DNA of 64,000 nt from JANNSX01 sp031403155 (GTDB taxonomy: Bacteria; Pseudomonadota; Alphaproteobacteria; Rhizobiales; Hyphomicrobiaceae): assembly GCA_031403155.1 (NCBI GenBank), contig JANNSX010000092.1:1-64000 (forward strand). Direction: 5' to 3'. The translations under genes and the position numbers were made by a program. The notes beneath the pieces were generated by a model, which was not told the origin of the DNA, made no database searches, and was given only the letters and a program-made list of their open reading frames with translations. Positions 16,122-25,905 of the stretch are shown here, piece by piece; position 1 is the stretch's first letter; each line of letters opens with the position of its first letter.

Positions 16122-18638
16122 CTACCCCCTCAACCGCGCATTCTCCGGATCCCACGGGCTTTCGGCGATCACCTTGGCGGCGTGGATCTTGCCGAGGATC
16201 TTGATCTCGAGCTCGGTGCCGAGTGCTGCCTGCTCGGGCTTCACCATGGCGAGGGCGAGCGACTTCTGGCAGCGCCAGCCGTAGCCGCCGTTGGTGGCGC
16301 GGCCGACGAGCGTACCCTTGCGGTAAATCGGCTCGGAGCCGCGCGCATCCGAGCCCGCACTCGTCACCCCGTCGACCTCGAGCGTCACGAACTGCCAGTT
16401 GAGGCCATTCGCGCGCGAGGCGACCAGCGCGTCGCGGCCGATGAACTGCCCTTTGTTCGGGTGCACGAAGCGATCGAGGCCACTCTCGTAAGCCGAGTAT
16501 TCGATCGACAATTCGCGCGGCACGAGGCGGTAGCTCTTCTCGATCGACAGCGCGCCCATGGCCCTGATGCCGTACGGCTTGATGCCGAATTCCTTTCCCG
16601 CATCCATCAGCAGGTCGAACAGGGCGTTCTGCTGCTCGATGGCGTGATGGAACTCGTAGCCCAACTCGCCGACGAAGTTGACGCGCAGCACATGCGCCGA
16701 GGCGTGGCCGACCGAGATCGGTTTGCCGGTCAGCCAAGGGAAAGCGGCGTTCGAGAGGTCGGTGTCGGTCAGCTTCTGCAGCAGCTTGCGGCTGTTCGGA
16801 CCGGCGATGACGAGCACGCCCATGCGCGTCGTCAAGTAATTCAAAGTGACCGAGCCGTCCTTGGGCGCGAGCTTCCTCAGATAATCGTGGTCGTGCCGCT
16901 CATAGGCACCGGCCGAGACGAGATAGAACCGGCCCGGTGCGTGCTCGTAGACCGTGAACTCGGCACGCACGCCGCCGTTCTTCGTCAGCATGTGGCAGAG
17001 CGCGATGCGGCCGCGCGTCTTCGGAATCTTGTTGGCGAGGATGCTTTCGAGCCAGTCGCGCGCGCCCGGACCCGACACCTCCATCTTGGCGAAGGCCGAC
17101 ATGTCCTGGAGGCCGACGCTCTCCATGACATTGCGGCACTCGTTGCCGACATGCTCGAAATAGTTGGACCGCCGGAAACTCCACTTCTCAACAATCCGGC
17201 CGTCGTCGGTCGCCGGCGCATGGTTGTGGTTCAGAAGCACGTCCGGCTGATCGAGATCCTTGGTGGTCAGCGAAATGTTCTTGGGCGCGAACCAGCCCGG
17301 CCGCTCCCAGCCGTAGACGGAGCCGAACACGGCGCCGAGCGCCTTCATGCGATCGTAGCAGGGCGTCGTCTTCAAGGGACGGCACGCCACGCGCTCCTCG
17401 TCTGGATAGTGCGGCGTGAAGACGTTGGCATAGGCCTCCTCGTTCTTGCTGATGAGGTAGCCGCGCGTCGCATAGGGGCCGAAGCGGCGCGGATCGACGC
17501 CCATCATGTCGAGCGAAGGCTCGCCCTCGACGATCCACTCGGCGAGCTGCCAACCGGCGCCGCCCGCCGCCGTCACGCCGAAGGAGTGACCCTCGTTCAA
17601 CCAGAAGTTCGGCACGTCCCAGGCCGGGCCGATGATCGGCGAGCCGTCGGGCGTATAGGCGATGGCGCCGTTGTAGATTTTCTTGATGCCGACTTCGCCG
17701 AAAGCCGGCACGCGGGTAATGGCCGTCTCGACATGCGGCATCAGCCGGTCGAGATCCTCCTGGAACAGCTCGTACTCCGACTGCTCGGAGGGGCCGTCGA
17801 CATAGCAGGCGGGCGCGCCCTTCTCGTAGGGGCCGAGCAGGAGGCCACCCTTTTCGGCACGCATGTACCAGGAAGAGTCCGCCTCGCGCAGCACGCCGAG
17901 CTCGGGCAAACCCTGCTCGCGCCGCTTGACGATCAGGGGATGATCCTCGGTGACGATGTACTGGTGCTGGACCGGGATGACCGGCACGTCGAGGCCGACC
18001 ATGGCGCCCGTCAGCCTCGCAAAGTTGCCAGTGCAGGAAATGACGTGCTCGCAGACGATGTCGCCCTTGTCGGTCTTGACGAGCCACTCGCCGGCCGGCG
18101 TCCGCTCGATGGCGGTGACGGCCGTGTTGCGATAGATTTCCGCGCCGAGCTTCCTTGCGCCGATGGCGAGCGCCTGCGTCAGGTCGGCCGGCTGGATGTA
18201 GCCGTCGTCGGGATGCTGGATGGCGCCGATGATGCCGTCGGTGTTGCAGAGCGGCCAGATCTCCTTGAGCTGCGCCGGCGTCAGCATGTTCACCTTGACG
18301 CCGATCGTCTCGGCGACGCCGGCGTAATACATGAACTCGTCCCAGCGATCCTTGGTGCGGGCGAGGCGGATGTTCGAGCAGACCGAGAAGCCGACATTCT
18401 GGCCGGTCTCGGCCTCGAGTTCCCGATAGAATTTCACCGAGTATTTGTGGATCTGCCCGACCGAGTAGGAGAGGTTGAACAGCGGCAGCAGCCCGGCCGC
18501 ATGCCAGGTCGAGCCCGACGTCAGCTCCTTGCGCTCGCACAGCACGACGTCCGGCCAGCCCTTCTTGGCCAGGTGATAGAGCGTCGAGACGCCGACGACG
18601 CCGCCACCGATGACGACGGCACGTGCTTGCGATTTCAT
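16122..18638 (-). CDS. Dimethylglycine/sarcosine dehydrogenase-like flavoprotein with GcvT domain
   Basis: The 838-aa protein is a two-part enzyme. The N-terminal FAD oxidoreductase (DAO fold) has GGGVVG (11-16) and SGSTWHAAGL, whose His46 aligns with the histidine carrying covalent FAD in dimethylglycine dehydrogenase. The C-terminal half is a glycine-cleavage T-protein (GcvT) domain that would transfer the released one-carbon unit to tetrahydrofolate (FVGELGYEFH, GLDRFVHPNKGQFIGRDAL). It probably demethylates dimethylglycine, sarcosine or a related N-methyl amine. I choose ATG 18638 (MKSQARAV), with CGAGGGAAG upstream, over an in-frame start 21 codons earlier. It is divergent from a binding-protein gene, 217 bp apart. 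Confidence 0.88.
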   Translation of the reverse strand: MKSQARAVVIGGGVVGVSTLYHLAKKGWPDVVLCERKELTSGSTWHAAGLLPLFNLSYSVGQIHKYSVKFYRELEAETGQNVGFSVCSNIRLARTKDRWDEFMYYAGVAETIGVKVNMLTPAQLKEIWPLCNTDGIIGAIQHPDDGYIQPADLTQALAIGARKLGAEIYRNTAVTAIERTPAGEWLVKTDKGDIVCEHVISCTGNFARLTGAMVGLDVPVIPVQHQYIVTEDHPLIVKRREQGLPELGVLREADSSWYMRAEKGGLLLGPYEKGAPACYVDGPSEQSEYELFQEDLDRLMPHVETAITRVPAFGEVGIKKIYNGAIAYTPDGSPIIGPAWDVPNFWLNEGHSFGVTAAGGAGWQLAEWIVEGEPSLDMMGVDPRRFGPYATRGYLISKNEEAYANVFTPHYPDEERVACRPLKTTPCYDRMKALGAVFGSVYGWERPGWFAPKNISLTTKDLDQPDVLLNHNHAPATDDGRIVEKWSFRRSNYFEHVGNECRNVMESVGLQDMSAFAKMEVSGPGARDWLESILANKIPKTRGRIALCHMLTKNGGVRAEFTVYEHAPGRFYLVSAGAYERHDHDYLRKLAPKDGSVTLNYLTTRMGVLVIAGPNSRKLLQKLTDTDLSNAAFPWLTGKPISVGHASAHVLRVNFVGELGYEFHHAIEQQNALFDLLMDAGKEFGIKPYGIRAMGALSIEKSYRLVPRELSIEYSAYESGLDRFVHPNKGQFIGRDALVASRANGLNWQFVTLEVDGVTSAGSDARGSEPIYRKGTLVGRATNGGYGWRCQKSLALAMVKPEQAALGTELEIKILGKIHAAKVIAESPWDPENARLRG

Positions 18639-18855
18639 AGTTCTTCCCTCGAAACGGAGCGCGACAGAGCCCTGCCTGCATTCGCGCAAGGGATGCCGCA
18701 TGCGGTAGCGGCCGGCTGGCCGGTTTGCGACCCGGCCCGGGCCAGCTGCGACCTCAACTCAATCATGGGTCCGGACCTGGCGCCAGAGGCTGGTGTTCGG
18801 CCGCGGTAGGATTTGGACCTGCCATCGGAGCCTCCACCATGCTAAGCCTCGAAAC

Positions 18856-20004
18856 ATGGCAAGGACGCCCACAGAACAGTGTTGGCTTGGCAAGGGGTTA
18901 GGCCGCACCGTGGCTACGCTCGGGCTCGTCGCGGTGCTGGCTGCCCCGGTGCTGGCGCAGTCGCCCCGCAAGCTCACCGTCGTCTCCTGGGGCGGGGCCT
19001 ATGCCGACAGCCAGCAGAAGGCCTATGTCGATCCCTACAAGGCGGTGGCGCCGGGCGTCGAGATCGAGATCGTCAATGCCGGAGGCGAGCAGGTGGCCCA
19101 GCTCCGCCAGCAGGCGGCCGCGAGCAACGTCTCCTGGGATCTCGTCGATGTCTCGGCGGCGGACGCCATCCGGCTCTGCCAGGAGGGCATCGCCATGCCG
19201 GTGCCGCACGACATCTTCCTGAGCCCGGCGCCGGATGGCACGTTGCCATCCCAGGATTTCGGCCAGACCATCATATCGGAGTGCTTCATCCCGCAGATCG
19301 TTTACTCGACGGCCTTCGGCTACCGGACCGACAAATTCAAGGAACCGCCCAAGGCGCTGTGCGATGTCTTCGATCTGGAGAAGTTTCCGGGCAAGCGAGG
19401 CCTCGAGGCGCGGCCGATCAACAATCTCGAATGGGCGCTGATCTGCGATGGCGTTAACGCCGATCAGGTCTACGCGACACTGGAGACGCCGGAAGGTCTC
19501 GACCGGGCGCTCAACAAGCTCGCGACCTTGAACGGGCACATCCGCTGGTGGACGGATGGCTCGGAACCCGCCGATTGGCTCGCCAAGGGCGAGGTCGTGA
19601 TTTCGTCGGCCTATAACGGCCGCCTTTTCAACATCATGACGCGGAAGACCAAGAAGGCGCCGGTCGCGGTGCTGTGGGACTGGCAGGCCTTCGACTTCGA
19701 CGGCTGGATCATCCCCAAGACCACCAAGAACCTGAACGAGGTGCTGCGCTTTGTCCGCTACGCCACGGCAACGGAGCGGCTGGCGGCGCAGGCGAGCTAC
19801 ATCTCCTATGGTCCGGCCCGGCGCTCCTCGAGCGCACTCGTCGGCAAGCACGCCGAGCTCGGCATCGACATGGCGCCGCATCTGCCGACGGCGCCGGAAA
19901 ATGCCAAGAATGTGCTCATTTACAATTATGATTGGTGGGCGCAGAACCGCGATGCCATAGATGCCCGCTTCCAGGTGTGGCTCGCGACGCAACAGGCGCC
20001 GTGA
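18856..20004 (+). CDS. Polyamine-type ABC transporter substrate-binding protein
   Basis: The 382-aa protein is a PotD/COG0687-type binding protein, secreted by signal peptide (hydrophobic core TVATLGLVAVLAAPVLAQ). The mature N-terminus KLTVVSWGGAYADSQQKAY is typical. The start is set at ATG 18856 (MARTPTEQ), and an ATG 63 bp upstream is possible. It heads an operon with sdaA, potB/potC-like permeases, a potA-like ATPase and an aminotransferase. The substrate could be a polyamine, betaine or amino-acid derivative. The co-transcribed enzymes point to an amine converted to pyruvate-linked products. Confidence 0.85.
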   Translation: MARTPTEQCWLGKGLGRTVATLGLVAVLAAPVLAQSPRKLTVVSWGGAYADSQQKAYVDPYKAVAPGVEIEIVNAGGEQVAQLRQQAAASNVSWDLVDVSAADAIRLCQEGIAMPVPHDIFLSPAPDGTLPSQDFGQTIISECFIPQIVYSTAFGYRTDKFKEPPKALCDVFDLEKFPGKRGLEARPINNLEWALICDGVNADQVYATLETPEGLDRALNKLATLNGHIRWWTDGSEPADWLAKGEVVISSAYNGRLFNIMTRKTKKAPVAVLWDWQAFDFDGWIIPKTTKNLNEVLRFVRYATATERLAAQASYISYGPARRSSSALVGKHAELGIDMAPHLPTAPENAKNVLIYNYDWWAQNRDAIDARFQVWLATQQAP

Positions 20005-20073
20005 GCCGGGTCGTCCAGCGCTGACCTCGGGTGCTCAAGCGCGGTCTCAAAGCGGATACGGAGCCTTGGCGGC

Positions 20074-21459
20074 ATGGTCAGCGTTTTCGACATCTTCAAG
20101 ATCGGCATCGGGCCATCGAGCTCGCATACGGGCGGGCCCATGGTGGCGGCCGGCCGCTTCGTGACGCGGCTCGACCGACTCGGACGCTTTGGCGATGTTG
20201 CCCGCATCCGGTGTGTGCTCTACGGCTCACTCGCTTTCACCGGCCGCGGCCACGGCACCGATACGGCGGTGCTCCTGGGGCTCGCCGGCGAACGACCGGA
20301 CGAGGTCGATCCCAACGCCATTCCGGCAATCGTCGAAGGGATTCGCCAAAGCGGTAAGCTGAAACTCGGCCGGCGCCGTGACATCGGCTACAACGCCGAC
20401 ACGGACCTCGTCTTCGATTTCAAGACACCGTCGCCCGGGCATCCCAACGGCATGCGCCTCATTGCCTACGACAAGGACGGCAGCGAGCTTGCCAACCGCG
20501 TCTACTTCTCCGTCGGCGGCGGCTTCGTCGTCTCCGAGGACGAGTATCAGTCGGACAAGCCCGCCGGTGGCGGTCTCGAAGGCCGGGAGGTGAAGTATCC
20601 GTTCCGCAACGCCCGGAAGCTACTCGAATTTTGCACCGGCGAGGGCAAGACGATTGCCGAGATCGCGCTCGCCAACGAGCGTTGCCTGAGGAGCGCCGAG
20701 GAGGTCGACGACGGCCTCGACCGCATTCTGGCGGCGATGATGAGTTGCATCGACCGGGGATTGTTGGCGGACGGCATCCTGCCCGGCGGTCTCAAGGTCA
20801 GGCGACGGGCAAAAACCGTCTACGAGAAGGCCGTCGCCGACGAGAGCAAGAACCTCCGCTACCCCCACCAGGTGCTCGATCGTGTCAGCGCTTTCGCCAT
20901 CGCCGTCAATGAGGAGAACGCGGGCGGCGGCCGCGTCGTCACCTCGCCGACCAACGGCGCGGCCGGCGTCACCCCCGCCGTCATCCGCTACTACCGCGAC
21001 CTCTGTGAGGGCGCCGACCGGGGCGGCATGCACAAGTTCCTACTCACTGCCGCCACCTTCGGCGCCATCATCAAATACAACGCCTCGCTGTCGGGCGCCG
21101 AGGTCGGTTGCCAGGGCGAGGTCGGCTCGGCGAGCCCGATGGCGGCGGCGGGTCTGTGTGCGGCCTTGGGCGGCAGCAACGAGCAGATCGAGAACGCGGC
21201 CGAGATCGCGCTGGAGCATCACCTCGGCATGACGTGTGATCCCGTCGGCGGCCTCGTGCAGGTGCCCTGCATCGAGCGCAATGCCATGGGGGCCGTGAAG
21301 GCGATCAACGCGGCTTCCCTGTCGCTCGCCGGCGACGGCCAGCACATCGTTTTCTTCGACACGGTGGTCGAGACCATGCGCTTGACCGGCCTCGACATGC
21401 AGTCGAAGTACAAGGAGACCTCGCAAGGCGGACTTGCGGTAACGGTGGTGGAGTGCTGA
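20074..21459 (+). CDS. sdaA: L-serine ammonia-lyase (iron-sulfur type)
   Basis: The 461-aa single-chain L-serine dehydratase converts serine to pyruvate and ammonia with a [4Fe-4S] cluster. The beta-domain N-terminus DIFKIGIGPSSSHTGGPM and alpha-domain motifs VVTSPTNGAAGVTPAV, GSASPMAAAGL and MTCDPVGGLVQVPCIERN (cluster cysteines) are all visible. The ATG is at 20074, 69 bp after the binding-protein gene. Its place inside a transporter operon suggests a dedicated supply of pyruvate, perhaps as acceptor for the aminotransferase at the operon end, or serine removal downstream of glycine formation by the divergent flavoprotein (inference). Confidence 0.94.
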   Translation: MVSVFDIFKIGIGPSSSHTGGPMVAAGRFVTRLDRLGRFGDVARIRCVLYGSLAFTGRGHGTDTAVLLGLAGERPDEVDPNAIPAIVEGIRQSGKLKLGRRRDIGYNADTDLVFDFKTPSPGHPNGMRLIAYDKDGSELANRVYFSVGGGFVVSEDEYQSDKPAGGGLEGREVKYPFRNARKLLEFCTGEGKTIAEIALANERCLRSAEEVDDGLDRILAAMMSCIDRGLLADGILPGGLKVRRRAKTVYEKAVADESKNLRYPHQVLDRVSAFAIAVNEENAGGGRVVTSPTNGAAGVTPAVIRYYRDLCEGADRGGMHKFLLTAATFGAIIKYNASLSGAEVGCQGEVGSASPMAAAGLCAALGGSNEQIENAAEIALEHHLGMTCDPVGGLVQVPCIERNAMGAVKAINAASLSLAGDGQHIVFFDTVVETMRLTGLDMQSKYKETSQGGLAVTVVEC

Positions 21460-21548
21460 TCTGCTGAACGACCGTTCGATGGAATTGCGCTCACTCGTCG
21501 ACTGAGGCAGACTGGCCTATCAGTCGCGACAATCGAGCCGAGCGTGCT

Positions 21549-22487
21549 TTGGCCATCACCAGCGTCAGAGACATCCCTGCCCCATCAGGCTCGCGCCTGT
21601 CGGCGGCGGCGCCGCGCCGAAAGCAGCGGCTGATCCCCCGCGACTGGATCTCCGGCTATGGCCTGATGCTGCCGGTCATGCTGATTTGCGGCGTGGCGCT
21701 GGCCTTCGCCATGATCTCGACCGTGCTGGCAAGCTTCTGGACCCAGGAGGGCTACAAGCTCGTGCCGGGCTTCACGCTCGAGAACTACCGCGAAGCCGTC
21801 AGCAATCCGCTCTATCAGCTGACGATGGCGCGCTCGCTCGCGATCTCGCTGACGACCACGGCCCTGACCATTCTGCTCGCCTACCCGATCGCCTACTTCC
21901 TCGCCTTCTATGCGGGATCACGGCGCACGCTCTGGCTGATTCTGATCACGACGCCCTTCTGGACGAGCTATCTGCTGCGCGTGTTCTCCTGGAAAGTGAT
22001 CCTCGGCTACAATGGCGTCATCAACTCAGGGCTAAAATCGCTCGGCCTCATCAGCGAGCCGCTGACCTTCCTCGTCTACAACCCGATCGCCGTCATCATC
22101 ACGCTTGTGCATGCCTGGCTCCCCTTCGCCATCCTGCCGCTCTATGTGAGCCTGGAAAAGATCGACCGCAGCTATCTGGAAGCCGCAACCGATCTCGGCG
22201 ACAGCGCCCGCGACCGCTTCTGGCGCATCGTCTTCCCGCTATCGGTGCCGGGCGTCATGGCGGCGAGCCTGATGATCTTCATCCCGACCGTCGGCGACTA
22301 CGTGACGCCACAAATGGTTGGCGGACCCGACGGGCAAATGGTCGCGAGCTCGATCGTCGAGCTGTTCGGCCGCGTCAATGACAAACCTTTGGGCTCGGCG
22401 CTGGCCATCGTCTCGATCGTCATCGTCACCGGTCTCTCGCTCGCCTACATGTTCCTGACGCGGCGCGTCTCGGAGCGCATGGCATGA
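21549..22487 (+). CDS. ABC transporter permease, PotB type
   Basis: The 312-aa inner-membrane permease has six helices and a C-terminal EAA loop (YLEAATDLGDSARDRFWRIV). The N-terminal about 35 residues are cytoplasmic and basic. No ATG is available before the first helix, and the likeliest start is TTG at 21549, without a clear ribosome binding site, so the start is uncertain. The stop overlaps the next permease (ATGA). It works with 22484-23293 and the ATPase at 23290. Confidence 0.88.
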   Translation: MAITSVRDIPAPSGSRLSAAAPRRKQRLIPRDWISGYGLMLPVMLICGVALAFAMISTVLASFWTQEGYKLVPGFTLENYREAVSNPLYQLTMARSLAISLTTTALTILLAYPIAYFLAFYAGSRRTLWLILITTPFWTSYLLRVFSWKVILGYNGVINSGLKSLGLISEPLTFLVYNPIAVIITLVHAWLPFAILPLYVSLEKIDRSYLEAATDLGDSARDRFWRIVFPLSVPGVMAASLMIFIPTVGDYVTPQMVGGPDGQMVASSIVELFGRVNDKPLGSALAIVSIVIVTGLSLAYMFLTRRVSERMA

Positions 22488-23293
22488 GCGCGTCGGGTTT
22501 CATGACCGAGAACCGGCCACTCAAGGCCTATGCGCTGCTGATCATCGTCTATCTCTATGCGCCGATCCTCATCCTGCTCGCCTTCTCCTTCAACAACTCG
22601 ATTTTCATCGCCTTTCCGTTCAAGGGCCTGACGCTCAAGTGGTATTGGGCGCTCACCGGTAATTCGCAGCTGCATCAGGCACTCTGGAACAGCCTTGTCG
22701 TCGGGGTCATCGCCGCGCTGGTCTCGACCATCCTTGCGACGCTCGCCGCCAAGGCTGTCACGCGCTATCGGATGCCCGGCCGGAATGCGATGGTCTCTCT
22801 GGTTTCGCTGCCGATGCTGATGCCCGAGGTCATCCTGGGCATTGCCCTCCTCGTCTTCCTCCTCTCGATCGATATCAAGCTCTCACTCGCCACCATCATC
22901 ATCGGCCACATCATCATCTGCACGCCCTACGCGCTCGTCACCATGATCTCGCGTTTCCAGGGCTATGACCCCGCCTACGAGGAGGCTTCGCTCGATCTGG
23001 GAGAAACTGCGCTGTCGACCTTCTGGCGCGTGACTCTGCCGCTGGTCTGGCCGGGTGTTGTCTCGAGCCTTCTCCTCACCTTCCTCATCTCCTTCGACGA
23101 TTTCGTCGTGACGTTCTTCCTGACCGGCACCGAGCAGACGCTGCCGATCTTCATGTGGAGCCAGCTTCGTTTCTCGGACCGGTTGCCTGCGATGCTGGCG
23201 CTCGGCTCGCTCATCATCGTAGTCTCGACCGTGCTGCTGATCCTCGTCGAATGGCTGAGGCGGCGAGGCGAGGGAGCGACGGCAACGCCATGA
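22484..23293 (+). CDS. ABC transporter permease, PotC type
   Basis: The 269-aa permease has six helices and the EAA-loop motif YEEASLDLGETALSTFWRVT, followed by FDDFVVTFFLTG, which is characteristic of PotC. The ATG at 22484 overlaps the stop of the previous gene, and its stop overlaps the ATPase start, so the three are translationally coupled. Confidence 0.9.
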   Translation: MSASGFMTENRPLKAYALLIIVYLYAPILILLAFSFNNSIFIAFPFKGLTLKWYWALTGNSQLHQALWNSLVVGVIAALVSTILATLAAKAVTRYRMPGRNAMVSLVSLPMLMPEVILGIALLVFLLSIDIKLSLATIIIGHIIICTPYALVTMISRFQGYDPAYEEASLDLGETALSTFWRVTLPLVWPGVVSSLLLTFLISFDDFVVTFFLTGTEQTLPIFMWSQLRFSDRLPAMLALGSLIIVVSTVLLILVEWLRRRGEGATATP

Positions 23294-24375
23294 GCGACGA
23301 GGCCTTCATCCGCATCGACCGCGTCTCCAAACACTTCGGCAACGTGCGTGCCGTCGACAATGTCTCGCTTGAGATCAGCCAAGGCGAGTTCTTCGCGCTG
23401 CTCGGCCCGTCGGGATGCGGCAAGACCACGTTGCTGCGGATGATCGCCGGTTTCGACACACCGACCCACGGCGAAATCTTCATCGACGGCCAGCCGATGG
23501 CGGATGTTCCGCCCAATCATCGGCCAACGAACATGGTGTTCCAGAGCTACGCCGTATTCCCCCATCTCACCGTCCGCCAGAATGTCGGTTATGGGCTTCG
23601 CCGCGAAAGGCTCGCCTCCGAAGAAGAAGCACGCCGCATCGACGAGGCCCTCGAGCTCGTGCATCTGACGGGTTACGACGCCCGCAAACCCAACCAACTC
23701 TCCGGCGGTCAGCGCCAGCGCGTGGCGCTCGCCCGCGCCCTCATCAAGCGGCCGAAGGTGCTGCTGCTGGATGAGCCGCTCGCCGCCCTCGACAAGAAGC
23801 TCCGCGAGGAGATGCAGATGGAGCTTCGCGCGCTGCAGCGTTCGGTCGGCATCACCTTCGTGTTCGTGACGCACGACCAGGAGGAGGCCTTCGCGCTGTC
23901 GGATCGCGTCGCCGTCATGTTTGACGGCCGTGTCGCCCAGACCGATACACCGCGCCGGCTCTACGATTATCCGGCGAGCACGCGCGTGGCCGGCTTCATC
24001 GGCCAGATGAACTTCTTCGATGCGATCGAGACCGGCCGCCAGAACGGTAGCGTCACACTCGATGTCGGCCCGCTCGGGCGGATCGAGGTTCCGGCCAAGG
24101 ACGTGCCGGAGGGTGTGCCGTTCAAGGTCGCGGCACGGCCGGAGCTGATCACCTTCTCGACGTTGCCGGAAAATAGCCATGCGCTCAAGGCCAAGGCCCG
24201 GTTGCGCGGCCATGCCTTCCTCGGCGACCGCAGTCAGTTTATCTTCGACGTGGACGGACTTGCCCGGCCCATCATCGCCATGACGAGCCTCGACGACGAG
24301 GCGAGCATGCCGAAGGATGGCGCCGAGCTGTGGATCGGCATTCCGCGCGACTGGATCAATGTCTTACCCGAGTAA
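23290..24375 (+). CDS. ABC transporter ATPase, PotA type
   Basis: The 361-aa ATPase has Walker A GPSGCGKTT, Q-loop MVFQSYAVFPHLTV, signature LSGGQRQRVALARAL, Walker B VLLLDEPLAALD, H-loop FVTHDQEEA and a C-terminal TOBE domain (about residues 275-355). The start ATG 23290 is in the ATGA overlap with the permease. Longer upstream frames cover the permease gene and are rejected. Confidence 0.93.
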   Translation: MSDEAFIRIDRVSKHFGNVRAVDNVSLEISQGEFFALLGPSGCGKTTLLRMIAGFDTPTHGEIFIDGQPMADVPPNHRPTNMVFQSYAVFPHLTVRQNVGYGLRRERLASEEEARRIDEALELVHLTGYDARKPNQLSGGQRQRVALARALIKRPKVLLLDEPLAALDKKLREEMQMELRALQRSVGITFVFVTHDQEEAFALSDRVAVMFDGRVAQTDTPRRLYDYPASTRVAGFIGQMNFFDAIETGRQNGSVTLDVGPLGRIEVPAKDVPEGVPFKVAARPELITFSTLPENSHALKAKARLRGHAFLGDRSQFIFDVDGLARPIIAMTSLDDEASMPKDGAELWIGIPRDWINVLPE

Positions 24376-24389
24376 CCCCCGAGGACACC

Positions 24390-25802
24390 ATGGCCAACGA
24401 CGACACCGGCGCTCAATGGAACGCCGCCGAAATCGAGAGCAATGCCAAGCAGCATCTTCTGCAGCCGTGGGAGGAGATGGAGAAGCTCGGCCAGAATGTC
24501 CGCACGGTCATCGGCGCGGCCGACGGCATCTACGTCACCGACACGAAAGGCCGCCGCCTCATCGACGGCCCGGCCGGCATGTGGTGCACGCAGGTCGGAT
24601 ACGGCCGGCGCGAGATCGCGGATGCGATCGCGGGCCAGGCGATGAAGCTCGCCTATAACTCGCCCTGGTCCTCGACCAGCGGACCGGCGGCGGAAGCGGC
24701 GCGGCGGATTGCCGAGAAAACGCCCGGCGACTTGAAGCATGTGTTCTTCACGACCGGCGGCTCGACCGCGGTCGACACGGCGCTCCGCTTCGTCGAGTTC
24801 TTCAACAATGTGCTCGGCCGGCCGGAGAAGAAGACGATCCTCGTTCGCGCCAGCGGCTATCACGGCTCGACCGATCTGACGGCCGCCTGCTCGGGACGTC
24901 CCTTCAACCGGAAGAATTTCGATCTCGACAGCGAGCGTATCTCGTTCCTCTCATCGCCGCTGCCGTTCCGCCGGCCGAAGGGTATCAGCGAGGCGGGCTT
25001 TCTGGACTTCCTCGTCAAGGAGCTCGAGGATCGCATCGCCGTCATCGGACCCGACCGGATCGCGGCGTTCCTGGCCGAGCCGATCCTGGCGTCTGGCGGC
25101 GTCATCGTGCCGCCCGAGGGCTATCACAAGCGGACCGCCGAGATCTGCAGCAAGCATGACATCCTCTACATTTCCGACGAGGTCGTGACGGCGTTTGGCA
25201 GGCTCGGCCACTGGTTCGCCTCCAAGGACGTGTTCGGCATCGAGCCGGACATCATCACTTTTGCGAAGGGTGTGACCTCGGGCTACGTGCCGCTCGGTGG
25301 CTTGGCGATCTCCGACAAGGTGCTCGCCCGTGTATCCGGCAAGAACGCCAAGGGCGCCTGGTTCTCGAGCGGGTTCACCTATTCGGGCCACCCGGTGTCG
25401 TGTGCGGCCGTGCTCGCCAACTTCGACATCATCGAGAAGGAGAAGATCCTCGCGCATGTGCGCGAGCTCGCCCCGCACTTTCAGGCTTCCTTGAGAGCAC
25501 TCGCGACATCGCCACTCGTCGGCGATGTCCGGGGCTTGGGGCTCATGGCCTGCGTCGAGTGCGTGGCGGATCGCGACAATGTCGGCGCGGAGAATACCGA
25601 GCTCGACAGCGAGATCGCCAAGCGCGTCGACCGGCATTGCTTCGATCTCGGCCTGATCGTCCGCCCGATCGCCAATATGTGCGTGATGTCGCCCCCGCTC
25701 GTCATCACAAGGGCCGAGATCGACAAGATGGTCTCGATCCTGCGTCAGGCGCTCGACCGCACGGCCGACGACCTCGTCAAGGAAGGGAAATGGAAGCCTT
25801 GA
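24390..25802 (+). CDS. Class III pyridoxal-phosphate aminotransferase
   Basis: The 470-aa omega-aminotransferase has the PLP-ring aspartate in ISDEVVTAFGR (Asp263) and the Schiff-base lysine in DIITFAKGVTSGYVPLGG (Lys293). The N-terminal substrate region HLLQPWEEMEKLGQN and GMWCTQVGYGRREIADAI resembles putrescine-pyruvate or beta-alanine/taurine-pyruvate transaminases. The start is ATG 24390, 14 bp after potA, so it closes the operon. Pyruvate is the likely amino acceptor, and the serine dehydratase in the same operon makes pyruvate. The exact amine donor is not determinable. Confidence 0.87.
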   Translation: MANDDTGAQWNAAEIESNAKQHLLQPWEEMEKLGQNVRTVIGAADGIYVTDTKGRRLIDGPAGMWCTQVGYGRREIADAIAGQAMKLAYNSPWSSTSGPAAEAARRIAEKTPGDLKHVFFTTGGSTAVDTALRFVEFFNNVLGRPEKKTILVRASGYHGSTDLTAACSGRPFNRKNFDLDSERISFLSSPLPFRRPKGISEAGFLDFLVKELEDRIAVIGPDRIAAFLAEPILASGGVIVPPEGYHKRTAEICSKHDILYISDEVVTAFGRLGHWFASKDVFGIEPDIITFAKGVTSGYVPLGGLAISDKVLARVSGKNAKGAWFSSGFTYSGHPVSCAAVLANFDIIEKEKILAHVRELAPHFQASLRALATSPLVGDVRGLGLMACVECVADRDNVGAENTELDSEIAKRVDRHCFDLGLIVRPIANMCVMSPPLVITRAEIDKMVSILRQALDRTADDLVKEGKWKP

Positions 25803-25824
25803 GTAGATGAGGCTTTACGCTTTG

Positions 25825-25899
25825 GGCTTTAGGCTTTGGGAGTGATTAGTCGACTTAGGACCAGTCGTTGGCATGGCCATGCACCCAAAGCCTAAAGCC
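25825..25899. terminator. Inverted repeat between convergent genes (likely bidirectional terminator)
   Basis: GGCTTTAGGCTTTGGG (25825-25840) is perfectly complementary to CCCAAAGCCTAAAGCC (25884-25899) around a 43-nt loop. It lies between the converging aminotransferase and hydroxylase genes, so it could end both transcripts. There is no long U tract. Confidence 0.5.
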
Positions 25900-25905
25900 T
25901 ATTGC

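Noticed and set aside
15441..18809. An 1122-codon open frame on the + strand opposite the dimethylglycine-dehydrogenase-like gene
   Set aside because: The minus strand carries full FAD and GcvT motifs. The + frame has Arg/Asp/Val/Leu-rich shadow composition and no family motif, as expected opposite GC-rich coding DNA.
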